Origin: CAVQCX01 sp963775335
Lineage (GTDB): Bacteria; Pseudomonadota; Gammaproteobacteria; Chromatiales; Chromatiaceae
DNA length: 64,000 bases
Assembly (NCBI GenBank): GCA_963775335.1
Contig: CAVZIJ010000006.1
Location: 1 to 64,000 of the forward strand
Direction: 5' to 3'
Positions 26,906 to 35,237 of the stretch are shown here, piece after piece (position 1 is the first letter of the stretch; the number at the start of each line of letters is the position of its first letter). A program made the position numbers and the translations under genes. A model generated the notes under the pieces. The model worked only from the letters and a program-made list of their open reading frames with translations, was not told the DNA's origin and searched no databases.

Positions 26906-27884
26906 GCGGCGGGGCATCGAGCTGCTCCAGCACCTGGCGCAGCGTGAGGATGTGCTCCTCCCAGTAGCGCGGGCCGTTGAACCAGGGAAAGGCCCGGGGA
27001 AAGGCCGGGTCCTCCCAGCGCCGGGCAAGCCAGCCCGCATAGTGGATGATCCGCAGCGCCCTCAGGGGCTCGATCAGGCGCAGCTCGCGCCGGTCGAAGT
27101 CGCAGAACTCCTCGTACCCGTCCAGCAGCTCGGCAAGCTGGGCCAACCGCTCGGATCGCTCTCCCGACAGCAGCATCCAGAGATCCTGCACCGCGGCCCC
27201 GTTGCGGCAGTCGTCCAGGTCCACCAGATGAAGTCCGCCCGTCTCGGTCCACAGGATGTTGCCCGGATGGAAGTCCCCATGCAGCCGGATAGGCGTGTAT
27301 GAGGGGGCGCTCTCCAGGGCCCTGCCCGCACGCTCGAGGGCCCGGGCCGCCAGGTCCCGGTACTGTCCGAGGTATTCCGGCGGGACGAATCCTTGCTCCA
27401 GGATGTATGCGCTCGCCGCCTCACCAAGGCCCCGGTCCAGGGTCGGGCGGTGAACGAAGGGGCGCACTGCCCCCAGGGCGTGCATCCGCCCGAGGAAGCG
27501 GCCGAGGCTCAGCAACGTCTCCGGATCGTCCAGCTCCGGCCAGCGGCCACCGCGGCGCGGGTAGACGGCGAAGCGAAAGCCGCCGTAGCGGTGCAGGGTG
27601 CCGGCCTCCCCCAAGCTCAGCGGCGCCACCACGGGGATCTCCTGCTCGGCCAGCTCCAGGCTGAACGCATGGTCTTCCAGGATCGCCTCGTCGCTCCACC
27701 GCCCGGGCCGATAGAACTTGGCGACCAGGAAGCCGCCGGCCTCGAGCCCCAGCTGGTAGACCCGGTTCTCGTAGCTGTTCAGAGCGATCATCCGCCCGTC
27801 GGGCACCAGACCCAGGCTCTCCAGCGCCGCGAGCAGCACGTCGGGCGTCAGGGATTCGTAGGGGTGAGATGTCGCAGTGGGCAC
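26892..27884 (-). CDS. srkA: stress response serine/threonine protein kinase SrkA (YihE)
   Basis: 330 residues. Aminoglycoside-phosphotransferase-like kinase fold with N-terminal LNSYENRVYQLGLEAGGFLV and FYRPGRWSDEAILEDHAFSL, catalytic loop LHGDFHPGNILW and metal-binding LVDLDDCRNGAAVQDLWM. These match E. coli SrkA, a cytoplasmic kinase that limits stress-induced death. It stands alone, convergent with the ATP-grasp-like gene. Confidence 0.93.
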   Translation of the reverse strand: MPTATSHPYESLTPDVLLAALESLGLVPDGRMIALNSYENRVYQLGLEAGGFLVAKFYRPGRWSDEAILEDHAFSLELAEQEIPVVAPLSLGEAGTLHRYGGFRFAVYPRRGGRWPELDDPETLLSLGRFLGRMHALGAVRPFVHRPTLDRGLGEAASAYILEQGFVPPEYLGQYRDLAARALERAGRALESAPSYTPIRLHGDFHPGNILWTETGGLHLVDLDDCRNGAAVQDLWMLLSGERSERLAQLAELLDGYEEFCDFDRRELRLIEPLRALRIIHYAGWLARRWEDPAFPRAFPWFNGPRYWEEHILTLRQVLEQLDAPPLSFG

Positions 27885-28151
27885 AGGAGCCTCAGGCCTT
27901 GGTGGCCGCCGACGCGGCGCCAGAGCGATACTTTAAACGAGAAGCTCGGTCGGCTGGGCAGCCTTGAGAGCATCGCGCGCATGGTGCGCCCCCCCCGGGA
28001 GGCGTCGGGTGGTCCGTTGCCTCCAAGCGGGCCTCACCATTACCCTAGTGGCCTAAGCTTCAAATGCGGGGTCGGCCAGCCATTATTTGCGTTTTCGCTG
28101 GTGCGGGCCCCGCCCCGAGACGCGATGCGTCGGCACGCAGAGATTGGCAAC

Positions 28152-29660
28152 ATGAGAACAGTAATCTCGCTCGTTCTTGCTTTCGTCTTCGCAAGCCCAG
28201 CCTGGGCCGAACCGCCTGCGGACAGCCCGCAGACGGCTGATGTCGAGACCACGTTGAATAATGTTGCGACCCACTATCTGGATGGCATCTTCTCCAATGC
28301 ACTGGCCTCTCTCGAGATCGTAGCCGCCACTCCCGAGGCCAGGAGCGGTGACTGGAAGGGCATCAAGCCCTACCTGCAGAAGCTCGGGGCGCGCCTGCCT
28401 GGGGCCTATTTCTTCGTCTTGCCGGACGGCAATTATTATTCGGTCGACCGGGACTACACCAACCTCAATCTGAGCGATCGGCCGTACTTCAAGTCCTTGT
28501 TTGCCGGAAACCCGGTGAAGGGCTTTCCGATATACAGCCGATCCACCGGGAAGAAGTCCGCTTTGGTGGCGGCCCCGATCGTGGCCAACGGCAAGGTTAC
28601 CGGCGCGTTGGGTGCTTCCGTTTTCCTCGATGACCTGAATAAACGACTTGATCGGGAATTTGCGCTGCCGTCCGGCTATGCCTGGTACGTCCTCAATTCG
28701 CAAGGCAATACCATGCTGGACAAGGACAGCGACTTCATCTTCATGAACGCCCTGACTCAGGGCGGGCCGTCGCTGCATGAAGCGGTTGCGGCGGCCCTGA
28801 AGAGCGAAAGCGGGGCCATGCAATACGACCTGGACGGAATCCGGCGTGCTCAATACATGAAATTGCCGACGCTGGACTGGTGGATGTTTCTTGCGAAGGT
28901 CGAGGTCGCGAAGGCACACACTGCGCCGGAGGTCAGGTTATCGCTCGACACCTTCGTACCTGCGCTGCAGCACGTCCTCGATCAGATCGATGCGGACCTG
29001 GCGAGTGCGATCGAAGCCGGCAGGCCGGATGTTTCCAAGGAAGACGCGGTAAGGGAACTGCTGAGCGCCCTGCTGAAGAAGAACGAAAATATCGTCGAAG
29101 CGACCTTCGTCGATTCCAAGGGAATGCTCCGCTACATCGAGCCGCGGGATTACAAAAATTTCGAGAATACGGACATCAGCGCCCAGGAGCACGTCTCGGC
29201 GATGCTCAAGGACCCGAGGCCGCTGTTCACCGCGAGCTTCAAGACCGTCGAGGGGTATTGGGGCGTCGTCGACTCGCGCCCGCTCTACGACAGCGAGAGG
29301 CGTTTCGTTGGCAGCATCAATCTGGTGATCCGTCCCGAGCTGCTGGTCGGCCCCCTCCTCGAGAAGACCAGCACCCCAAGCGGCCATGAGCTTTGGATCA
29401 TGCAGCCCGATGGCAAGATCATCTACGATCAGGACCCGCAGGAAATCGGCAAGACGCTATTTACCGATCCCACCTACGCGGGATACGGCGACCTGCTCAA
29501 ATTGGGCAAGCGGATCGCCGCCGAGCCCTCCGGCGAAGGGAGCTACGTGTTTCTGGCCCCGGGACTCGAAAAGAAGGTCATCAAGAAGGCCGCTTGGCGG
29601 ACCGTCGGGTTGCACGACCGAGCATGGAGAGTCGTCCTGGCCTATCGGCCCTACGAGTAG
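28152..29660 (+). CDS. solitary periplasmic double-Cache sensor protein
   Basis: 502 residues with a signal peptide (RTVISLVLAFVFASPAWA) and two consecutive Cache folds. The first covers about 35-250 (GAYFFVLPDGNYYSVDRDYT, SDRPYFKSLFAGNPVKG). The second covers about 290-495 (FVDSKGMLRYIEPRDYKNFE, VEGYWGVVDSRPLYD, LWIMQPDGKIIYDQDPQEIG). There is no second membrane helix and no kinase, methyl-accepting or cyclase domain, so it is a free or lipid-independent periplasmic binding protein. It could present a ligand to a separate membrane sensor; none is adjacent. A start 27 bp upstream (ATG 28125) is possible. Confidence 0.8.
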   Translation: MRTVISLVLAFVFASPAWAEPPADSPQTADVETTLNNVATHYLDGIFSNALASLEIVAATPEARSGDWKGIKPYLQKLGARLPGAYFFVLPDGNYYSVDRDYTNLNLSDRPYFKSLFAGNPVKGFPIYSRSTGKKSALVAAPIVANGKVTGALGASVFLDDLNKRLDREFALPSGYAWYVLNSQGNTMLDKDSDFIFMNALTQGGPSLHEAVAAALKSESGAMQYDLDGIRRAQYMKLPTLDWWMFLAKVEVAKAHTAPEVRLSLDTFVPALQHVLDQIDADLASAIEAGRPDVSKEDAVRELLSALLKKNENIVEATFVDSKGMLRYIEPRDYKNFENTDISAQEHVSAMLKDPRPLFTASFKTVEGYWGVVDSRPLYDSERRFVGSINLVIRPELLVGPLLEKTSTPSGHELWIMQPDGKIIYDQDPQEIGKTLFTDPTYAGYGDLLKLGKRIAAEPSGEGSYVFLAPGLEKKVIKKAAWRTVGLHDRAWRVVLAYRPYE

Positions 29661-29873
29661 AACCTGGAGATCCCCCCAGCCCCAGCGGCGGATTCTGGTC
29701 ATTGCGCTTTGTCGAAGTCGGGCTAAGGACGGCACGCTTAGCATGCTTCGGCCCGCCAGAAGGACTCGAAGCTGCAATCCGCGAGAACAAGGCCCGATGG
29801 ATCGCTTCACCCGACACGACGCCATCGCCCTCGGCGCATTGCCACCGCCCTCCTTGGCTGGCGGGTGTCAGGC

Positions 29874-30212
29874 ATGAGCCCGCGCGTAGGGGAGATCAAC
29901 CGCCTGCTGGCGGCGGACCCGGAGCTGGTGGGCTACCCCTATCAATTCCGCGTTCTGGCGCTGGAGAACGGGGCGCCCAGGGTCGGCAGCCCACGCTCGT
30001 TCGAGGTTCCGGTGATCAAATTCCTCGCCAGCCTCCGTCCGGATCTGGCGGGGAAACCCCAGGATGACTCGCGTGTCATGGCTGCCCAGGCGGATCTGGT
30101 GCGCCGCCAGAAACGGGCCAGCCAGCTGGTCCAGGACCAGCCGGACGTCAGCCGGGTGGTCTGGACGCTGGACCGGGATTGGTACGCCGAGCGCGGCATC
30201 CCGTTGGAGTGA
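29874..30212 (+). CDS. hypothetical protein
   Basis: 112 residues from ATG 29874; GTG 29865 would add three. Codon use is GC3-rich like true genes here. It contains PELVGYPYQFRVLALENGAP, FEVPVIKFLASLRPDLAGKP and VVWTLDRDWYAERGIPLE. No family recognised, no signal peptide or membrane segment. It ends 60 bp before the convergent asnB stop. Confidence 0.5.
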   Translation: MSPRVGEINRLLAADPELVGYPYQFRVLALENGAPRVGSPRSFEVPVIKFLASLRPDLAGKPQDDSRVMAAQADLVRRQKRASQLVQDQPDVSRVVWTLDRDWYAERGIPLE

Positions 30213-30271
30213 CTTTGCCCTCGCCGGCCCCGGCTGTCGTGCTCCGGACGACCCGGCCCGGCCTCATGCAT

Positions 30272-32242
30272 TCAGGACCATCGCGGCCGTCCCGAGCCGA
30301 ATCGCGGTGCCCAGCTCTGGCCGTCAGTGCTTGCGTTAGATGCGCTGCCGGGGCCGATGTCGAATTCCTCGACGGGCAGTCGATCCGGCTGCGCCGCGGG
30401 GACCTCGAGGGTTGTTGCCATATGAGCCAGCAGGCCCATGTTCACGATCGCCAGCAGCGGCTCGAAATTGCTCATCGCCGGATCGCGGGCGACCTCGGAC
30501 ATCATCGTGCGCAGGCGAGCAGCGTCGATCGGTCCGTCTGTCAGACGGGAGCCTTCAACGGCCTGCTCGATCAGCTCTCCGCCGTTGCTCGCCAGCAGGC
30601 CGTGCATCATGCGAAAGGTGTGGTGCTGCTCCTTGCCATAGAAGAGCGGGACCTTGCGCCGGTGGACAATGTCCTCGGGCAGCAGATCGCGCATTGCCTG
30701 GCGGAGAATCCTCTTGTCGGTGAACAGCGTCTCGTGCAGGCGCTCGGGGATCTGAGCCTGAAGCTCGACCAGCCGATGGTCGAGGTATGGCAGTCGGCTC
30801 TCGATGGAGTGGGCTGCAGCGGTGCGGTCCTCATGCCACAAGTGGGTATCGAGATTCCCCCGGAACAGATCGAAATAGAGATCCCAGGTGGCCGAGCCGG
30901 GCGCTCGTCCACCGAGTGCGCGAATGAAGTCGAGGCTGATCACACCCTGCTCGACGAGACAGCTGGCCCGGGCTATCAGCCCCGAAGTCAAAGCGACATA
31001 GGCCGCGTCGCGCTCCCGGATCCTGTTGCCCATCCGTTGCCAGTCTTCCGGGGCATAAGGCGGCGGGCGGTCGAGCACCATGCCCAGGTAGCCGCCGTTG
31101 AGCTCGTCGCTGCCCTGGCCCAACAGGATGACTTTGAGGGCCGGGTAGCGGCGGCGCGCGAATGCGTGGAGATAGTACTTGAACAGCTGCTCCGCGTTGA
31201 CGTCCGCATATTCGCAGCTCCACAGAATACGCCGCCAGTCGTCCGGGACGGCGCTGGCGACGGTCCTGTCGAAGCTGACCTGATGATTTGGCAGGCCGAG
31301 ACTGGAGCTCACCCGGGAGGCGGCATCCGCATCTTCGCGTGTGCTGGGATGGCGGATGCTGAATGTCGGCAGGGCCTGCTCACGCGTCGCCAAGGCCGCC
31401 AACGCAGACGAGTCGATGCCTCCACTGAGAAACAGGCCGCACCCGACGTCGGCCATCTGGCGCAGCCGCACACTCTCTTCGAGCAAGGCACGATAGCGTT
31501 CGGTCCACCCGTGGGCGCCGATCGGATCGCTGGCGTCGAGCCGCTCGGGCAGCTGCCAGTAGGGATGGACACTGAAGCTTCCGTCGGTCAGGGACAGGTC
31601 CAGAATCGACCCGGCGGGAATCCGCTCGATGCCGATGAACCCGGAGGGACGCTCTCCCGCGCGCGTATCGATGTTCTGGACCCGTGTCAGCATCGCGTCC
31701 CAGTCGAAGCGGCGCGGAACGTCCGGATGGGCAAACAGAGCCTTGAGCTCAGAGGCGAACACCAGGGTCCGTTGGCCGGGCAGAACACAGTAGAACAATG
31801 GCTTTTCACCGAGGCGGTCGCGCGCGAGCAGCAGTCGGCGCTGCTCGCGATCCAGGAGAACCGTCGCGAACATGCCGTTGACCGTCTCGAACATTTCCAG
31901 ACCGCGCTCAAGGTACAGATAGGGCAGCACCTCGCAGTCGGATGCGCTGCGCAGACGGTGGCGTTTCCCGAGATCCTTGCGCAGATCGCGATGGTTGTAG
32001 ATTTCGCCATTGGTCATCGAGCTGATGCGCCCGTCCGGCGTATGGAAGGGCTGGGCACCACCGTCGACGTCGATGATGGACAGGCGCCGGAAGACCAGCC
32101 CGACATTGTTCCACTGCGTGACACGCGCATCGTCGGGGCCGCGGTGCCTCATCGCATCGCCAATCCGGTTGAGCAGCGGACCATCGACGTCCGCTACCAA
32201 TGCTCGACCATCCAGGTGAACGTAACCTGCAATACCACACAT
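30272..32242 (-). CDS. asnB: asparagine synthase (glutamine-hydrolyzing)
   Basis: 656 residues starting at ATG 32242 so that Cys2 (MCGIAGYVHLDG) is the N-terminal glutaminase nucleophile after Met removal; longer upstream readings would destroy this. The glutaminase domain (MRHRGPDD, RLSIID, EIYNHRDLR) is followed by the synthetase domain with PP-loop SGGIDSSALA and GQGSDELNGGY. Class II amidotransferase making asparagine or amidating another acid substrate. Divergent from parA, with palindromic sites between them. Confidence 0.9.
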   Translation of the reverse strand: MCGIAGYVHLDGRALVADVDGPLLNRIGDAMRHRGPDDARVTQWNNVGLVFRRLSIIDVDGGAQPFHTPDGRISSMTNGEIYNHRDLRKDLGKRHRLRSASDCEVLPYLYLERGLEMFETVNGMFATVLLDREQRRLLLARDRLGEKPLFYCVLPGQRTLVFASELKALFAHPDVPRRFDWDAMLTRVQNIDTRAGERPSGFIGIERIPAGSILDLSLTDGSFSVHPYWQLPERLDASDPIGAHGWTERYRALLEESVRLRQMADVGCGLFLSGGIDSSALAALATREQALPTFSIRHPSTREDADAASRVSSSLGLPNHQVSFDRTVASAVPDDWRRILWSCEYADVNAEQLFKYYLHAFARRRYPALKVILLGQGSDELNGGYLGMVLDRPPPYAPEDWQRMGNRIRERDAAYVALTSGLIARASCLVEQGVISLDFIRALGGRAPGSATWDLYFDLFRGNLDTHLWHEDRTAAAHSIESRLPYLDHRLVELQAQIPERLHETLFTDKRILRQAMRDLLPEDIVHRRKVPLFYGKEQHHTFRMMHGLLASNGGELIEQAVEGSRLTDGPIDAARLRTMMSEVARDPAMSNFEPLLAIVNMGLLAHMATTLEVPAAQPDRLPVEEFDIGPGSASNASTDGQSWAPRFGSGRPRWS

Positions 32243-32321
32243 GGGTCTAGCTCCGAGGAAACGACAGGGGGCAGGGGCCGGCTCGCGCGGGCGTATCGAG
32301 GGCAGCGACCTCGGCCTCCGG

Positions 32322-32341
32322 GTTTCTATAATCCTAGAAAC
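32322..32341. promoter_or_regulatory. palindromic operator-like site A between asnB and parA
   Basis: GTTTCTATAATCCTAGAAAC: perfect 7-bp arms GTTTCTA/TAGAAAC around 6 bp. It embeds a TATAAT at 32327-32332 reading toward parA. The same arms with a 4-bp spacer occur at 34-51. A site covering a -10 element suggests repression; which protein binds is unknown. Confidence 0.6.
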
Positions 32342-32439
32342 AGCGGTTGACCGCTTCGCGCAGCGATCAAGTGATTGATTCGACCATGGCGCCGGACAAA
32401 CCTGATGGTCCCCCGGCGGGTGATGGCCGTTCAACTGCC

Positions 32440-32459
32440 GCTTCTAGGATAATGGACAT
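32440..32459. promoter_or_regulatory. degenerate second copy of the site, before parA
   Basis: GCTTCTAGGATAATGGACAT matches the reverse complement of site A at 15 of 20 positions, 118 bp downstream of it and 20 bp before the parA ATG. It includes GATAAT at 32448-32453, which could be the parA -10. Paired sites suggest cooperative binding. Confidence 0.45.
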
Positions 32460-32479
32460 ACTGGGGATCGGAGGGGCCC

Positions 32480-33124
32480 ATGCGCACAATCATGGTCATG
32501 AACGCCAAAGGCGGCTGCGGCAAGACCACGCTCGCCACCAACATCGCCACCTGGTTCGCGGATGACGGCGCCCGGGTCGCCATCGCAGACCTGGACCCCC
32601 AGGGATCTTCCCTGGACTGGCTGGGCGCGCGGCGCGACTACACCGGCATACCCGAGGTCGCGGGTATAGACGCCAGCCAGGGCGCGGTCCGGGCCCCCAC
32701 GGGCACCAACGTCCTGATCATGGACGCCCCCGCCGCAACCCACGGTGCCGGGATCACCGACCTATTGCGCCGGGTGGAGACCATCGTCATGCCCGTAATG
32801 CCCTCTCCCATCGACATGCGCGCCGCGCGCCGCTTCCTCGAAGAGCTGCTCGGCAGCGGGCGGGTCTCCCGGGGCCGCACGAAGATCGGCATCCTCGCAA
32901 ACCGGGTACACGAGCAGACGCTGATCTACCGCCATCTCGAAGAGTTCCTGGGCCATCTCGGACTCCCCGTGCTCGGGCATCTGCGCGAGAGCCAGAACTA
33001 CATCCGGGCCGCCGAGCGGGGGCTCGGCATCTTCGAGCTGGCGCCGTCCCTGGTCTACGAGGACGTGGTGCTCTGGGATCCGGTGCTCGACTGGCTCAAC
33101 AGCAAGGCAAGCCGCGGCGAGTAG
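32480..33124 (+). CDS. ParA family ATPase
   Basis: 214 residues, a MinD/ParA-type deviant Walker ATPase: KGGCGKTTLATNIATWF near the start, DLDPQGSSLDWL (switch I/Walker A'), and LIMDAPAA (Walker B). It lacks an N-terminal DNA-binding domain, like VirC1/ParA orphan proteins that position cargo on the nucleoid. No ParB or other obvious partner is adjacent. The divergent asnB and the palindromic sites upstream are the only context. Chromosome partition itself is unlikely, as a short orphan ParA. Confidence 0.85.
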   Translation: MRTIMVMNAKGGCGKTTLATNIATWFADDGARVAIADLDPQGSSLDWLGARRDYTGIPEVAGIDASQGAVRAPTGTNVLIMDAPAATHGAGITDLLRRVETIVMPVMPSPIDMRAARRFLEELLGSGRVSRGRTKIGILANRVHEQTLIYRHLEEFLGHLGLPVLGHLRESQNYIRAAERGLGIFELAPSLVYEDVVLWDPVLDWLNSKASRGE

Positions 33125-33160
33125 GGGGGCGCCACCCCGAGCTCCTGCCCGGGAGACCCG

Positions 33161-34057
33161 CTAGCGCCGCGCCTCCTCTGCAAGACAGGCCCGAAGCCCG
33201 CTCTCCAGGGTCGGGTAGCGCAGCGCGACGCCCAGATCTTCGGTGAGCTTGCGGTTGCCGATGCGCCGAGACTCGCGCTGGTAGGACAGCATGCCCGGTG
33301 AGAGCACCCGCTCGGCCTCGGCCAAGCTCACCAGGGGTGGCCGAGGCTGTCCGGTGAGGTCGGCGATGCGGCAGAAATAGTCGGCCATGGTGCTCGGGTG
33401 CCCATCGGCCGCGTTGTAGACCTCTCCCGGCCTGCCGCGCTCCATCGCGGCAACACAGGCCTCTACCAGGTCATCCACGTGAATACGGTTGGTGAACGGG
33501 GCCTCCTCGGGCCGCACCAAGGGCAGACGCTGGCGGATGCGCTCCACCGGCAGGCGCCCGGGACCGTAGATCCCCGGCACGCGCAGGACGACGAACTGCC
33601 CCCCGCTGGCCACGGCCCAGTCCCCCAGCGCCCGCTCGGCGTCCAGACGCCGGACCGCCCGGGCGGCCCCGGGATCCACGGGGGAGGTCTCGTCGATCCA
33701 ATCACCGGCGCAATCGCCGTAGACGCCCGTGGTGCTGACATAGACGATGCGCCGCGGGGCCGCGGGTCCCATGAGCCGCCCGAGCAACGCCCGCAGCCGC
33801 GAATCGCGGTCTCCCTGGACCGGCGGTGGCACCAGATAGAACAGGCTCGCGCCCCCGGCGAGCAAATCCGGAGGCTGCGGCTCGTCCAGGTCCGCTCGGA
33901 GGCCATCCAGGCCGGCAGCGGCAACGACCGCGCGGCTCTCCTCGGAGCGCACCACGCCGCGCACCGCTGCCCCATTGTGTCTGTAACGCTCGGCGAGGCG
34001 CCGGCCGAGATAGCCGCAACCGACTATTAGCACGGGCTCGGAAAGGTTTTCATGCAT
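33161..34057 (-). CDS. NAD(P)-dependent epimerase/dehydratase family protein (YeeZ-like)
   Basis: 298 residues from ATG 34057 (MHENLSEPV). Rossmann motif LIVGCGYLGRRLAERY, then YVSTTGVYGDCAGDWIDE with the SDR Ser/Thr-Tyr region, and FTNRIHVDDLVEA and VYNAADGHPSTMADYF typical of extended SDR epimerases. The YxxxK lysine is not obvious, as in other YeeZ-like members. Substrate unknown. Divergent from the ferredoxin reductase gene, 52 bp apart. Confidence 0.82.
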   Translation of the reverse strand: MHENLSEPVLIVGCGYLGRRLAERYRHNGAAVRGVVRSEESRAVVAAAGLDGLRADLDEPQPPDLLAGGASLFYLVPPPVQGDRDSRLRALLGRLMGPAAPRRIVYVSTTGVYGDCAGDWIDETSPVDPGAARAVRRLDAERALGDWAVASGGQFVVLRVPGIYGPGRLPVERIRQRLPLVRPEEAPFTNRIHVDDLVEACVAAMERGRPGEVYNAADGHPSTMADYFCRIADLTGQPRPPLVSLAEAERVLSPGMLSYQRESRRIGNRKLTEDLGVALRYPTLESGLRACLAEEARR

Positions 34058-34109
34058 AGGCCGATCGGCGAGAATGTGCGGTTTGCTGTTATAGACCCCA
34101 GGGAATCCT

Positions 34110-35123
34110 ATGAGCTTCAAGGTCCGGGTAGCCCCCAGTGGCCACCAATTTAGCACGGAGCCTGGAGAGACCGTGCTCGAAGGCGCACTGCGCCAAGCGG
34201 TGTCCCTGCCGTACGGCTGCCGCAACGGCCGCTGCGGGTCCTGCCTCGGAACCCTCGTCTCCGGGGCCGTGGACTATCCAAGCGGCAACACCGAGGCCCT
34301 GGAGGGGGCGCCCGCCGACGCCTGTCTGGTCTGCCAGGCCGTGCCAAGCAGCGATCTGGTCATCAAGGTCCGGGAGGTGGAGGCGATCCAGGACCTGGAG
34401 GTCCGCGTCCTGCCCTGTCGCGTCGAGCGCATCGAGCACCTCAGCCACGATGTCTTGCGGATGTCGCTCAAGCTGCCGGAGAGCCAACGCCTGCAGTTTC
34501 TGGCGGGCCAATACCTGGACTTCATCCTGGCCTCGGGACACAAGCGCGCCTTCTCTATCGCCAACGCCCCCCACGACGACCGGCTGATCGAGCTGCACAT
34601 CCGCCGGGTGCCCGGGGGGGAGTTTACCGACTATGTGTTCGAGCAGCTCAAGGAGAAGGCCATCCTGCGCATCGAGGCGCCGCTGGGGAGCTTCTTTCTC
34701 CGAGAGCAATCGGACCGCCCGATCATCCTGATGGGCGGAGGAACGGGCTTCGCCCCGCTCAAGGGCATCGTCGAGCATGCGTTCCACATCGGCGTCGAGC
34801 GCCCGATGCACCTCTACTGGGGGGTACGCTCGCGCCGCGACCTCTACCTGCCGGACCTGCCGGAGCGCTGGGCGGCCGAGCACCCGGGGTTCCGCTACAC
34901 GCCGGTGCTCTCCGAGCCGGACCCGGACTGGACCGGCCGCAAGGGCTGGGTGCACGACGCGGTGTGCGAGGACTACCCGGACATGGGCCCCTTCGACCTG
35001 TACATGAGCGGGCCACCGCCGATGATCATCGCCGCGCGCGAGGCGTTCCAGCGCGCCGGTCTGAGCCCCGCCCACATGTACTACGACTCGTTCGAATACG
35101 GGGCCGCGAAGGACGCGAAATAG
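34110..35123 (+). CDS. CDP-6-deoxy-L-threo-D-glycero-4-hexulose-3-dehydrase reductase-like oxidoreductase
   Basis: 337 residues. N-terminal plant-type [2Fe-2S] ferredoxin domain with ligands Cys37, Cys42, Cys45 and Cys75 (LPYGCRNGRCGSC, CLVCQA). It is followed by an FAD domain (HKRAFSIANAPHD, RAFS as RxYS-type) and an NAD(P) domain (LMGGGTGFAPLKG, LYWGVRSRRDLYL, DLYMSGPPPMI). Orthologues in pseudomonads sit near ubiD and carry the AscD-type name. The true electron acceptor is uncertain: a ubiquinone-pathway or general reductase role is possible. Confidence 0.88.
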   Translation: MSFKVRVAPSGHQFSTEPGETVLEGALRQAVSLPYGCRNGRCGSCLGTLVSGAVDYPSGNTEALEGAPADACLVCQAVPSSDLVIKVREVEAIQDLEVRVLPCRVERIEHLSHDVLRMSLKLPESQRLQFLAGQYLDFILASGHKRAFSIANAPHDDRLIELHIRRVPGGEFTDYVFEQLKEKAILRIEAPLGSFFLREQSDRPIILMGGGTGFAPLKGIVEHAFHIGVERPMHLYWGVRSRRDLYLPDLPERWAAEHPGFRYTPVLSEPDPDWTGRKGWVHDAVCEDYPDMGPFDLYMSGPPPMIIAAREAFQRAGLSPAHMYYDSFEYGAAKDAK

Positions 35124-35237
35124 CCGGGATCGCTCGCCCGCGAGCACCGCGACGGGGCCGAGACAGCCGAGGATAGAATGCGCGCGGCAGGTCGAGCGCC
35201 GCAGCACGAGCTCGGTGAGAAATGCGGGCCAGCCCGG

